45,720 bases of DNA from JBDKGD01 sp964645125 (GCA_964645125.1 CAZXZC010000002.1:1-45720); one strand, 5' to 3'; shown: positions 15,357-24,082, counted from the first letter of the stretch. Notes: generated by a model from the sequence alone, not told the origin. Numbers and translations are program-made.

Positions 15357-17711
15357 TTATGGAGTTGATGAACCCGATGGTTGTTGGGTGTTTGTAATGC
15401 ACTGTTGCATGCTGCCTAGTACTTGAGCAAGCATGCCTTGAAAGCTTTGCAATGTTATATTCCCTGATGTTGCGGATGGTGTGTTTTGTATTTCATTTAG
15501 TATTTCGAGTAAACGCTGATTGTAGTTTGGATTTGACGTAGTTAGTGTCTGTAGCTCGGTGATAAGTGCTTGTAGTTTTTGTTTTGCTTGTGCAAGGTTT
15601 AAGGCCGCAAACGCATCTTGAACTTTTGCAATATCTGCGCTGTTTTGAGCCGCACATACAGGACCTTTGCCTGGGGTTTGTATTAAACCCTGCAGTGATT
15701 GATAGTCAGTAATTGCTTGATTAACTACTGTTATCTTGCTTTGCGCGAGATTAATAAGGTCCGATTGTGTTTGGCCATTGCTGTTTGAGCCTCCGGAGGT
15801 ATCTCCTGGTAAGCTTATATTCCCCCCGCACCCAGGAGTCGCGTTGCTTCCAGGGCCAGAACATGTAATATTTCCGCCACCTTCACTTCCTCCACCCGAA
15901 CCAGATACCCACCCTAGGGCAAGATTGGTGAGTCTGTTGATTGCAGCATCAATGAGTGCGGTTACGAGTTCTTCTATGCGTTGCGCAGTCACGATTTGAT
16001 TTGGTTTCCAGTTAAGTGAACCAAACAGTGAGTGGGCAACCGCACCACCTGGGGTGTTGATGCGATAGTCGCCTTTTTCGCATACTCTTACTGCACATAT
16101 TGCATCCGGCTTTCCAGAGGCATCGCAGGTGGTTGTTATGATGTCTACTGACCCTGCGAGTTCTCCTAGTCCTGAGGCGTACTCGCCATTGGTTGTTTGT
16201 CTGTTTTGTGGCTTGGTGCATGTTGTGTTGCCCGAGCTAAACCCACTTGCGCTCTCTTTTTCACTTCTTGCCCCACTTACTGATTTTTCCGATTGACGTA
16301 TGAGTTTATCGTTTAACATAAACATGCTTCCCCATATTTGGTTTTCGGGTCGTAGGGCGGTTGCATATGCTACCCAACCGCCATTTGAGAAGCTGTTGTA
16401 AAAATTTTTGGCGTTATCAATTACCTGATCGAGCGTGCAAGTTATTTCAAGGCTTTCTTGGTCGGTCGGGTCTGTGATTGGAGTAAGGGCTACCTCCACG
16501 AGCGGACCAAAACTTTGACAGAGTTTTGGAGCTGCTTTGGAGATAATAGAAGATGCAGCATCGTTTCCTATCTTGCTTAACTCTTCCTTCCAGTTAGTGA
16601 CAAACTTTGGCTTACCGCCTCCACCAACCCAGTTAAAAAGGTCCATTTGTATTTGGTTAATAATTTTATTAACTAAAATTCGTATGAGCGTAGTGTATAT
16701 CCACTTCCACGCATCTTTTATGGCATCCACAATCATTTGTGCTAGTACAGATGGATCAAATACCACATCCCCAAGACCAAGAAATGCATGTGCTTTTTTT
16801 ATTCCAAATGTATTTTTCCATATTTTAGCAATGGTTGTTTGTTTCTCTGATTGTGGTGCTAAGAAGGCAATTTTCTTTGCTTCCTCATTAAACTTGTTTA
16901 ATTGATTTATGTATTCTGTTTCTCGTGTTTGGAGGGTCAGTATTATTTTGACTGGATCATTGATGTTTTGACCATAGAATGTGAATGCGTTTTTTTGGTA
17001 TATTCCTACCGTAAGAAGATTTTTGTGAAATTCTTGAAATGTCACGGGTACCTCTAATTCTTTTAGTTTTTGTGAAAACGTATTCAGGTTTATTGCAGTT
17101 TTTTTAAATGTATCTCCTGATACTGTTTGTTCTGAAAGTCTAGGTATGCCTACTCCGACAAAATAGTTGTCGGAAATATCTTTTAAATTTTTGAAATAAT
17201 TGGCTATGTTTTCTTTTGTTGCGGGAACAGTTTTTGTCACAAGATCGCTTTCTGATGGTTGCCAGTTTTGTGCTGCGTCGACTAGGTCTTTTTCGCTTGC
17301 GGATGCGGCAAGAATATTGTTAATGTCTGGCGCGATGATCGAAACACCATCTTCCCCTGATTGTGGACCATCAGGATTGTTTTTTAATGTTTGGTAAGAT
17401 GCTTGCTTGATAAAACGTTGGGTTAGTGTGTCAGTATCTTCTATTTTCGGAGGGATGTTATCGCCTATTGGGTAGCTGCCGGCGGGCAAGAGGTTTGTAC
17501 CTGAGTTAGCTGGGAGATCTTCTGCGAATGCGTTTTGGGCGATTGTAGGGGTTTTGGTTTCTTGCTGCGAGTTTTGTTCTTGTGCTTTTTTTGTTATTTC
17601 TTCGGTTATTTTTTGTGCTTGCCATCCTACCAACGCAAATGTAGCGCTGGTTGCGACAATCGCAAGCGCCAAAAAACTTACAATAAGATTAACCGTTGTT
17701 TTGTGTGACAC
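15357..17711 (-). CDS. Large exported protein, first gene of the type IV secretion-like locus
   Basis: The 784-aa protein has one N-terminal membrane helix (VNLIVSFLALAIVATSATFAL, about 8-28) followed by a long outside region with Cys pairs (such as CSGPGSNATPGCGG) and a Gly/Ser-rich linker near 610-650. The middle holds a hydrophobic helical segment around DVVFDPSVLAQMIVDAIKDAWKWIYTTLIRILVNKIINQ. The C-terminus is helical. Start is GTG (17709-17711); no ATG lies nearby upstream. It is followed after 11 nt by the VirB6-like gene. I recognise the arrangement from CPR type IV secretion loci but not a named family; a periplasmic or surface partner of the channel is inferred. Confidence 0.7.
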   Translation of the reverse strand: MSHKTTVNLIVSFLALAIVATSATFALVGWQAQKITEEITKKAQEQNSQQETKTPTIAQNAFAEDLPANSGTNLLPAGSYPIGDNIPPKIEDTDTLTQRFIKQASYQTLKNNPDGPQSGEDGVSIIAPDINNILAASASEKDLVDAAQNWQPSESDLVTKTVPATKENIANYFKNLKDISDNYFVGVGIPRLSEQTVSGDTFKKTAINLNTFSQKLKELEVPVTFQEFHKNLLTVGIYQKNAFTFYGQNINDPVKIILTLQTRETEYINQLNKFNEEAKKIAFLAPQSEKQTTIAKIWKNTFGIKKAHAFLGLGDVVFDPSVLAQMIVDAIKDAWKWIYTTLIRILVNKIINQIQMDLFNWVGGGGKPKFVTNWKEELSKIGNDAASSIISKAAPKLCQSFGPLVEVALTPITDPTDQESLEITCTLDQVIDNAKNFYNSFSNGGWVAYATALRPENQIWGSMFMLNDKLIRQSEKSVSGARSEKESASGFSSGNTTCTKPQNRQTTNGEYASGLGELAGSVDIITTTCDASGKPDAICAVRVCEKGDYRINTPGGAVAHSLFGSLNWKPNQIVTAQRIEELVTALIDAAINRLTNLALGWVSGSGGGSEGGGNITCSGPGSNATPGCGGNISLPGDTSGGSNSNGQTQSDLINLAQSKITVVNQAITDYQSLQGLIQTPGKGPVCAAQNSADIAKVQDAFAALNLAQAKQKLQALITELQTLTTSNPNYNQRLLEILNEIQNTPSATSGNITLQSFQGMLAQVLGSMQQCITNTQQPSGSSTP

Positions 17712-17957
17712 GGATACTTTGAAAGTATTGGAGATTTTCGCAATACTTCACTTCTATTATATAGCAGCTGGCTGTGAATGTGATTGTGTATAAACGTAGT
17801 GGGTTCGAGGTTGTGAGTGGAGGATTAGAGTATAAATACAGAAACAAGAGAGATTCCTCTCTTTCGTTCGGAATGACAAAGTAGAAGGCAAGTGTATAGA
17901 TCCTCGCATATGCCAAGGATAACATATGGCAAAGTGAAAGCCACGGAATGTTCTATT
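17712..17957. other. Spacer with degenerate REP-like hairpin repeats
   Basis: A TATAAT sits near 17754-17759 on the minus strand as a possible promoter of the envelope locus. The rest holds two degenerate short inverted repeats: GAGAGATTCCTCTC followed by GGAATGACAAAG (about 17850-17882) and AGATCCTCGCATATGCC followed by AAGGATAACA (about 17898-17927). No gene was seen. Confidence 0.5.
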
Positions 17958-18743
17958 TTAGAATAATATTTCTGATAACTTTATTATTTGGTCTATTGAG
18001 AGGTTTTGGGGGCGGTCAGTAAGTTGAATGCCTATTTTTTCTAATTTTTCTTGTGTAAGATGTTTGTTTTCGTTTTTTACAACAGATTTTAGATTGTTGG
18101 CTATTGTTTTGCGGGGTTGTTGAAAAAGGGCGCGGACGGTTTTGTAGTAATTTTCGCTCTTTTGGAGTTGATTTTGTTTTTTGGCGAGCTCTACAACTAC
18201 GGAATTGACTTTAGGGGGCGGTGAAAAGTCCTTTTTGGGTACAAAACAGATGGATTTTGCGCTTGCCCACGCCCCTGTGGCTGCGGCGAGCTTGTTCATA
18301 TTGGGGGCTAGGGCGGTTAGTCTGTCCCCCACCTCCTTTTGGATCATTAGTATTGTGACTTCCGGTTTTTCAGGTAGTTCGCTGATGATACGAAGTAAGA
18401 ATCCGGTGAGGTAATACGGGATATTACCCACTATTGAGTATGTTTGACCTTTTTTTGCCAGTTTGTTTGCTGTTTCGGGCAACAGTTTGCGTATATCACC
18501 GTATTCTACGGTGGTATTTGGTAATTCTTTCCTATATATATCGACGGCTAGGCGCTTGTCTTTTTCTATGGCGATGAGTTGATTGTTATTTTTTTGACAG
18601 AGTCCAGCTAGTGGGATGGTGAGGGCGCCTTGGCCTGGGCCAATTTCTATAATGGTTTGATTCTTTATGGTTTGGCAGGAGCTGATAATTTTTTCTATTA
18701 TCTGCTTGTTTTTAAGGAAGTGTTGGCCGAGACGAGAAGGCAT
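17958..18743 (-). CDS. rsmA: 16S rRNA (adenine1518-N6/adenine1519-N6) dimethyltransferase
   Basis: RsmA/KsgA dimethylates two adenines in the 3' hairpin of 16S rRNA during small-subunit assembly, using S-adenosylmethionine. The 261-aa product starts MPSRLGQHFLKN (LGQHFL is diagnostic), has the SAM motif IEIGPGQGALT at 32-42 and the catalytic NIPY motif at 107-110, then the C-terminal helical domain with RALFQQPRKTIANNL. Length is typical. ATG 18743 was chosen because it gives the canonical start and TATACA lies 8 nt upstream. It follows the helicase gene with a repeat copy between them. Confidence 0.95.
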   Translation of the reverse strand: MPSRLGQHFLKNKQIIEKIISSCQTIKNQTIIEIGPGQGALTIPLAGLCQKNNNQLIAIEKDKRLAVDIYRKELPNTTVEYGDIRKLLPETANKLAKKGQTYSIVGNIPYYLTGFLLRIISELPEKPEVTILMIQKEVGDRLTALAPNMNKLAAATGAWASAKSICFVPKKDFSPPPKVNSVVVELAKKQNQLQKSENYYKTVRALFQQPRKTIANNLKSVVKNENKHLTQEKLEKIGIQLTDRPQNLSIDQIIKLSEILF

Positions 18744-18750
18744 GTTTTTA

Positions 18751-18782
18751 GTGTATAGGGTTTGGCCAATAGCCACTAGGGC
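18751..18782. repeat. Dispersed GGGT/CCAATAG repeat, copy C, with rsmA -10
   Basis: Reads GTGTATAGGG then TTTGGCCAATAGCCACTAGG. The minus-strand hexamer TATACA (18752-18757), 8 nt before the rsmA ATG, is part of this repeat. Confidence 0.6.
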
Positions 18783-18789
18783 AAGTCGA

Positions 18790-20664
18790 TTAATCAAAAG
18801 AAATATAGCGTTCGTCGGATGAATCGTCCAGGCGTGTGGCGTGAAATCCGAGACTTTGAAAATAAGTAAGTTCTTGGGGGATTTCGAATAAAAAACGTGA
18901 TGGTTGACCCCAGTAGCTTATGGTAAGGTGTTGTTTTGCGCGAGTTATTGCTACATATAACAGGCGTCGCTCTTCCTCAAGCTGTTCTTTGGTAAATACA
19001 GACATTTGATGGGGCAATACTTTTTCTTGTGCGCCAATTAGAAACACGTAATCGAATTCGAGTCCTTTGGCACTGTGGATACTCATGAGTTGTACGGGGT
19101 TTCTTGCTTTTATACCAATATCGTTGGCTTGTACCAAGCTTACTTGTTCTAAAAAGCTGCCTAAATCGTTGAAGTTTTGGGCAAAGCGCAAGAGCTCGAG
19201 CAAATTTTCTTTTCGTTCTTTTGTGTTTTTGAGGTATTTTTGTATATACTCGCCGTACTCTGCTTTTTCTAAGAACAATCGTATTGCTTCTTCTGGGGTG
19301 AGAGAGCTTGATGTTTCGAGTATTGATGCAATTTGGGCGAATCGTTTTTTTGTAAAGGCTGTCTCAAGTCTGCTGAAGCTAACCGCATCTTTGGGGTTAT
19401 ACATAATCCGAAGAGCGGCTATGGTGTCTTTTATTTCTTTGCGATCATAAAATTTTATACCACCATAAATTACATATGGGATGTTTGTTGTTACGAGTGC
19501 TTGTTCAATAGCTCGTGATTGAGCGTTGGTGCGGTAGAGTACTGCTATTGTTTTTTCTGATCCATTGTGGCTTTTTAGGCTTTGGATTTTTTCGCTTACA
19601 ATCCCGCTTTCTTGTGTCTCTGTTTCGGTTTCTATGACATCAATCAATTCACCTTCTTGTTTATGGGCATTGAGTGTTTTTTTCTTTTGGTTTGCGTTGT
19701 GAGCTATTACTGCTTGGGCCGCGTCGAGGATGATTTTGTGGGATCGGTAGTTTTGTTCAAGAAAGATTATTTCTGTATTTTTGAATTGTTTTTCAAAATT
19801 GAGAAATATGTTAATGTCTGAGCCGCGCCAGGTGTAGATGGTTTGTGCGTCATCCCCCACTACTGTTATGGTGCATTCTGGACCATGCATGTATTGAATG
19901 AGTTGGTGTTGGAGTTGGTTAATGTCTTGGTATTCGTCTACAAACAGGTGCTTGATGGTGTGATGGAGTTTTTCGCGAATAGCGTCTTCGCTTTTTAGGG
20001 TGCGAACAGTTTTTTCAAGTAGATCGTCGAAATCGAAAGCGTTGTTGGCTGCAAGTTGCTCCTCATATTTTTCGTATACGGCCATATATAATACATCGGG
20101 CGGATAGCTTGAAGCCAACAGCGCTTCTTTTTGTACCCACCCATTTTTAATTGCGGATATTTTTTCGAGTACTCGAGCTGGCTTTAATTCTTCACTGTCA
20201 TGATCGCCAGATTTTTTCATGCCTTTCAATATTGTTCTTACTATATAGAGACTATCGGCGTCGTCGTAGATGAGGTAATTGTTTGTGCGACCCCAGATGG
20301 CATGGTGTTGTTTGAGAAACTTGGCGCCCCAGGAATGAAACGTACCAATAAACATGTCTTCATAATGGTGAGGCAACCCCTTTTGTGTGTTTGTTGTTCT
20401 TTGTTGCAACAGATGTGCTACTCGAGCTTTCATCTCTTTGGCTGCTTTATTGGTAAATGTTAAGGCGCAAATATTCCCGGGGTCGGCGCCTTCGGCTATG
20501 GTGTGAGCGATTCGGGATGTAAGTGTTTTTGTTTTTCCGGTTCCGGCGCCTGCCACAATAAGAAGTGAGGCGGCAGTTGAGTGTACGGCTTTCTGCTGAG
20601 CCTCATTTAATTGCATTTGTTTGTTGTTGGGAGGGGTTATTTGTGGCATACTAGAGGGGTTCAT
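18790..20664 (-). CDS. UvrD/PcrA-type superfamily 1 DNA helicase
   Basis: This is an ATP-dependent 3'-5' DNA helicase for repair and replication restart. The 624-aa product shows the Q-motif region LNEAQQKAVHS, Walker A AGAGTGKT (38-45), motif Ia ALTFTNKAAKEMK, motif II DEYQDIN, motif III VGDDAQTIYTWRG, motif IV QNYRS, motif V LMSIHSAKGLEFDYVFLIG and motif VI YVAITRAKQHL. It is slightly shorter than typical UvrD (about 720 aa). The start is uncertain: ATGs at 20664, 20649 and 20616 all precede the Q motif; 20664 overlaps the divergent gene's ATG. It is followed by rsmA. Confidence 0.9.
   Translation of the reverse strand: MNPSSMPQITPPNNKQMQLNEAQQKAVHSTAASLLIVAGAGTGKTKTLTSRIAHTIAEGADPGNICALTFTNKAAKEMKARVAHLLQQRTTNTQKGLPHHYEDMFIGTFHSWGAKFLKQHHAIWGRTNNYLIYDDADSLYIVRTILKGMKKSGDHDSEELKPARVLEKISAIKNGWVQKEALLASSYPPDVLYMAVYEKYEEQLAANNAFDFDDLLEKTVRTLKSEDAIREKLHHTIKHLFVDEYQDINQLQHQLIQYMHGPECTITVVGDDAQTIYTWRGSDINIFLNFEKQFKNTEIIFLEQNYRSHKIILDAAQAVIAHNANQKKKTLNAHKQEGELIDVIETETETQESGIVSEKIQSLKSHNGSEKTIAVLYRTNAQSRAIEQALVTTNIPYVIYGGIKFYDRKEIKDTIAALRIMYNPKDAVSFSRLETAFTKKRFAQIASILETSSSLTPEEAIRLFLEKAEYGEYIQKYLKNTKERKENLLELLRFAQNFNDLGSFLEQVSLVQANDIGIKARNPVQLMSIHSAKGLEFDYVFLIGAQEKVLPHQMSVFTKEQLEEERRLLYVAITRAKQHLTISYWGQPSRFLFEIPQELTYFQSLGFHATRLDDSSDERYISFD
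20647..20652 (+). promoter_or_regulatory. Extended -10 (TGG-CATACT) before the LysM-LytM gene
   Basis: TGGCATACT ends 10 nt before ATG 20663, supporting that start for the divergent gene. Confidence 0.45.
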
Positions 20665-21586
20665 GGTCCCCTCATTTTTTATTCGGGGCTGGTTGCCTGC
20701 CTTTTTAGCTTCGGCAATTATGGCCATTATTATATCAGTGTATGCGGTGACTGGGTATCGCCCGGCGGATACTGCCATAGTCACTGTTCCCCCATCACAT
20801 TTTTTGCAAGGTTCGTTTGTGCTTGCGGATGCCGCCGCTTCTGAGTACGGTGCGTCCTATGATGTTGCTCAGGTTGCTGCGGCTGGTGCTGAAAGTATGC
20901 CCATGTTTGATGATGTTGTTTCTGTTCCCGCTGATACTGTGTTGTTGTCTGATACGGGGGGTGTATTTGGCACAGGGACCACTGTTGCTGGGACGGTTTC
21001 TTATACTACTGTCAAAAAAAATTACGTGGTAAAGAAAAAGGATACGATTGCGACTATTGCAAAGACCTTCGGTATTTCGATTGACAGTATTTATACTTCT
21101 AATCCCACGCTTCGTGCGAAGGGTTTAAAATCTGGTAAATCTATTGTTCTTTTGGTACCCACCGTTGTACAGAATTCTTTGGTGTCTGATGAAGCAGCAT
21201 TGTATCGTGGCTTACCTATTATACGTGGGTATTTTGGAAAGCCGGTTGATGGCATTACCAATGGTGCTATAACTACCTATAACTCTGTGAATTTTGTGGC
21301 TGCGTGTGGATCACATGTGCTGGCAGCTGCTTCTGGTGTGGTTATTCCCGACCAAACACTTTCTGGTGTTGATAGTTGGAATAATGGTTATGGTACTTAT
21401 GTATATATAGAGCATGGTAATGGAACAAAGACTCGATATGCGCATTTAGGCACGGCTACGGTTTCGGCCGGCGATATTATTCAGAAAGGACAAGAGATTG
21501 GGGTTGTTGGTAAAACTGGTGATGTGAGTTCGTGTCAGCTTGGATTTGAGGTGTATGGGGCGCGAAATCCGTTTGGGAAGTACTAA
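20663..21586 (+). CDS. LysM and degenerate LytM (M23-like) domain envelope protein
   Basis: The 307-aa protein has an N-terminal membrane helix (about 8-30), an Ala-rich linker, a LysM peptidoglycan-binding domain (about 120-166, YVVKKKDTIATIAKTFGIS...NP), and a C-terminal M23/LytM fold (about 200-303, with GSHVLAAASGVV, YVYIEHGNGTKTRYAHLG and KGQEIGVVGKTGD). The usual zinc ligands are not there: HxGxD is replaced by YNSVN (206-210) and HLHFE by QLGFE (292-296). It is therefore probably not a peptidase but, like NlpD/EnvC-type LytM proteins, might activate a cell-wall hydrolase. It is divergent from the helicase gene. Confidence 0.82.
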   Translation: MVPSFFIRGWLPAFLASAIMAIIISVYAVTGYRPADTAIVTVPPSHFLQGSFVLADAAASEYGASYDVAQVAAAGAESMPMFDDVVSVPADTVLLSDTGGVFGTGTTVAGTVSYTTVKKNYVVKKKDTIATIAKTFGISIDSIYTSNPTLRAKGLKSGKSIVLLVPTVVQNSLVSDEAALYRGLPIIRGYFGKPVDGITNGAITTYNSVNFVAACGSHVLAAASGVVIPDQTLSGVDSWNNGYGTYVYIEHGNGTKTRYAHLGTATVSAGDIIQKGQEIGVVGKTGDVSSCQLGFEVYGARNPFGKY

Positions 21587-21673
21587 ATAATAAGTAGTGA
21601 GTAGGTAGTATTGAGGGATTCAAGAAAAACTGAAAAATTTTTGTCATGCTCATTACTGTGTACCAATTACTTA
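21587..21673. other. Short convergent spacer, nothing recognised
   Basis: AT-rich spacer between the convergent LysM-LytM and comM genes. It contains imperfect AGTRAGTAGTGAGTA-like words but no clear terminator. Confidence 0.3.
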
Positions 21674-23224
21674 TCACTCATTTTTTAGGCGATAGCTAAA
21701 GGCCTCGGCAACATGCTCGCTTTTCACGGTTTCTTCGCCTTCTAGGTCTGCAATAGTGCGGGCTGTTTTTATAATACGGTAATAGGAACGAGCAGATGTA
21801 TTATTCTTGGCAAGACTACCCAAGAGTTCTTGCGCTTTTGGTGTTAGTAGTGACAGTTCTTGTGCTTGTGACGAGCTCATTTGAGCGTTTGTGGTTATGG
21901 GAGCATTATGTTTTTTGAATCGTTCGTATTGGATTGCGCGAGCGATTTCTACGAGTTCTTGTATGCGGGCGCTTTCTTTTGGTTGTTCACCGCGGTTGTT
22001 TTTGTTGGTTAATTCATTAATTGGTACTCGTGCTACCTTTACCTGCAAGTCAATTCTGTCGAGTAGTGGCCCCGACATTTTCTTTTGATATTTCGCGACT
22101 TCAAAGCCGGTGCATGTGCACTCTTTTGTTTCGTCGCCGTAGTACCCACATGGGCATGGATTGGCTGCTGCAATAAGACAAAAGCGCGCAGGGAATGTGA
22201 CTGTTGTTTTTGCTCGCGAAACATGGACTACTCCGCTTTCGAGCGGTTGGCGTAGGCTTTCAAGCGTGCTTTTTTGAAATTCTGGTAGTTCATCCAAAAA
22301 GAGTACTCCACAGTGAGCAAGACTGACTTCGCCGGGGCGTGGATTTGCACCGCCACCAATAATCGAAACGAGTGACGCGGTATGGTGTGGCGTGCGAAAT
22401 GGGCGCGCGCGGTTGTGGGTATGTGGTTGCGCGGTGGTGTGTGTGGCAATGCTGTATATTTTGGTTACCTCTATCGCCTCTTCGCGTGAAAGCTTTGGCA
22501 TGATGCCAAGTGTGGCGTGGGCCAACATTGTTTTCCCAACTCCCGGTGGGCCAATAAGCAGCGTGTTGTGTCCGCCGGCTGCTGCTATGGTGAGTGCACG
22601 TTTGGCGTGAGCCTGACCTCTTACTTCTGAGAAATCGGGAATGTATTTTTGAGGTTCTACTAACTCATGCTGTATTGGTTCTTGTATTGGAATTATTTCT
22701 TTTTCCTCAAGGTGCTTGATGAGTTGAGTTAGATTTTTTACTGGGATAATTTGAATGCCGGAAACGAGCCCGGCTTCATCCGCATTTTTTTCTGGCGTAA
22801 ATACGCAGCGCATCCCTTTTTGTTTTGCCATTTCCGCGATACTTAGAATTCCTGTTATTGGCCGCACTTCTCCGGTTAATGCTAGTTCACCAACAAATAT
22901 ACTTTTTTCGCCGTCAAAATTTTTTATTTGTTGTGTTGCAAGTAGATAACCAAGTGCTATGGCGAGGTCATAGTGTGAGCCAGTTTTTTTAATATCAGCC
23001 GGCGCGAGGTTTACGGTTATTTTTCTATTTTCTCTGGTAGGTGGTTTTGCGCCGCTGTTTTTTATTGCCGAGTTCACTCGCTCTTTTGCTTCGGAGAGTG
23101 CCTTGTCTGCTAACCCAACAATAGTGAACGCGTGTAACCCAACGTGAATGTCTGTTTCAACTTCAATAAGCTTTGCTTCTATTCCTTCTAGCTCGGCCGC
23201 GTATAATTTTGAGATTTTTTTCAT
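21674..23224 (-). CDS. comM: ComM/YifB family Mg-chelatase-like AAA+ ATPase
   Basis: ComM is a hexameric helicase that promotes branch migration when incoming DNA recombines during natural transformation. The 516-aa product has the N-terminal Lon-like/S5 fold region (about 1-170; HVGLHAFTIVGLADKALSEAKERV), Walker A GPPGVGKT at 225-232, FLDELPEF as Walker B, a four-Cys element (NPCPCGYYGDETKECTC) and the C-terminal Mg-chelatase domain with ARSYYRIIKTARTIADLEG. Length is typical. It is downstream of the DksA-like gene with a 40-nt palindrome between. No Shine-Dalgarno is visible. Confidence 0.95.
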   Translation of the reverse strand: MKKISKLYAAELEGIEAKLIEVETDIHVGLHAFTIVGLADKALSEAKERVNSAIKNSGAKPPTRENRKITVNLAPADIKKTGSHYDLAIALGYLLATQQIKNFDGEKSIFVGELALTGEVRPITGILSIAEMAKQKGMRCVFTPEKNADEAGLVSGIQIIPVKNLTQLIKHLEEKEIIPIQEPIQHELVEPQKYIPDFSEVRGQAHAKRALTIAAAGGHNTLLIGPPGVGKTMLAHATLGIMPKLSREEAIEVTKIYSIATHTTAQPHTHNRARPFRTPHHTASLVSIIGGGANPRPGEVSLAHCGVLFLDELPEFQKSTLESLRQPLESGVVHVSRAKTTVTFPARFCLIAAANPCPCGYYGDETKECTCTGFEVAKYQKKMSGPLLDRIDLQVKVARVPINELTNKNNRGEQPKESARIQELVEIARAIQYERFKKHNAPITTNAQMSSSQAQELSLLTPKAQELLGSLAKNNTSARSYYRIIKTARTIADLEGEETVKSEHVAEAFSYRLKNE

Positions 23225-23239
23225 AGTGGTTACTCGGTG

Positions 23240-23279
23240 AAATAAAATACCGACCCAGTACTGGATCGGTATTTTATTT
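23240..23279 (-). terminator. 40-nt near-perfect palindrome after the DksA-like gene
   Basis: Arms of 20 nt centred between 23259 and 23260 (core CCAGTACTGG, outer AAAATACCG / CGGTATTTT) have one mismatch. It starts right at the stop codon of the DksA-like gene and ends in a T-rich tract on both strands. It is an intrinsic terminator or an attenuator controlling comM. Confidence 0.75.
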
Positions 23280-23603
23280 TTATTTTATGCAGGTGTGACA
23301 GTTTTTTTGTGCGGGATTTTTTTGTAGTGCTTCATCCCCTATTTCGTTTTCGCAATTTTCGCATCTTCCAAATCTTTCGTTATCTATTTTGTCGAGCGCG
23401 TCTTGGATTTCGGCCACCCTGTCTCTGTATGCTTTGGCTAATGCGATTGTGTTTGAGAATTCTTCGTCTTCGTTTTTTTCTTCTTCCTCATCTACCTCGT
23501 TTCCGAAGTCGGCGGGTGTTTCGTGGGCCTGTATTTTTTTTATTAGCTCCGCCTTTTCTTGCTCCAGCGCTTTTTTGTGTTGCGCGGTATTTTGTGTGTT
23601 CAT
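23280..23603 (-). CDS. DksA/TraR C4-type zinc-finger protein
   Basis: The 107-aa protein has an N-terminal helical coiled-coil half (KALEQEKAELIKKIQAHET), an acidic middle (VDEEEEKNEDEEFSN), and a C-terminal zinc finger with C81xxC84 and C102xxC105 in the context RFGRCENCENEIG. This is the DksA/TraR fold that binds the RNA polymerase secondary channel and alters promoter output. It is shorter than DksA (about 150 aa). An extended -10 TGGTATACT ends 9 nt before the ATG. It precedes comM, so the two may be co-regulated. Role in this organism is inferred. Confidence 0.87.
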   Translation of the reverse strand: MNTQNTAQHKKALEQEKAELIKKIQAHETPADFGNEVDEEEEKNEDEEFSNTIALAKAYRDRVAEIQDALDKIDNERFGRCENCENEIGDEALQKNPAQKNCHTCIK

Positions 23604-23612
23604 ATGTGTTTT

Positions 23613-23618
23613 AGTATA
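23613..23618 (-). promoter_or_regulatory. Extended -10 (TGG-TATACT) before the DksA-like gene
   Basis: TGGTATACT, 9 nt, ATG (23603) on the minus strand. Confidence 0.6.
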
Positions 23619-23864
23619 CCAGCCATAAAACGTAAAACGTAGGGCGGTGAATTTTGAGAATCCTGTGATGGTTACGACTGTTTGCCGTGATTTTTTTGTG
23701 GGGTGTTTTTGTAAGCGTTAACCTCCCCTATTAAGCATCTTCTTTTGATATGAAGAAATAATAAAATCTTTTTTATTGTCATGTGCCCACGCGTGGCCCT
23801 GTTTTTTAGGCATGCTTTTGTGGTTGTTTATTTTTGATTTCTTACCTTTTCTGCGTATGGCTTG

Positions 23865-23930
23865 TTGATAAACATAATTGTTTAGCAGATTGTTTATCAG
23901 CTTATTTGATAAACACTTTTGTTTATCAAA
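23865..23930. promoter_or_regulatory. Cluster of GTTTATCA / TGATAAAC half-sites
   Basis: TTGATAAAC (23865-23873), GTTTAGCA (23880-23887), GTTTATCA (23892-23899), and the hairpin TTTGATAAAC - 6 nt - GTTTATCAAA (23905-23930, 10-bp perfect arms). The half-sites share GTTTAKC with the three palindromes that follow. Confidence 0.65.
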
Positions 23931-23967
23931 TTTAAAAATCTTAATTTTAGCCCATTTTTATACATAA

Positions 23968-23987
23968 AATGTTTAGCGCTAAACATT
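23968..23987. promoter_or_regulatory. 20-bp palindrome, site 1, upstream of the YraN-type gene
   Basis: Perfect palindrome AATGTTTAGCGCTAAACATT. Repeats at this length and with this symmetry usually mark a dimeric regulator operator. Confidence 0.75.
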
Positions 23988-24010
23988 CTGGGCATAACTT
24001 TTAGGAAAAC

Positions 24011-24030
24011 AATGTTTGTCGCTAAACATT
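24011..24030. promoter_or_regulatory. 20-bp palindrome, site 2 (imperfect)
   Basis: AATGTTTGTCGCTAAACATT, same as site 1 except for two central-left bases. It lies 43 nt downstream of site 1 (start to start). Confidence 0.7.
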
Positions 24031-24082
24031 TTCATTTCTTGACCCCCTTCTTACTTCTTTTGATTTACTCCCCATATTTTAA

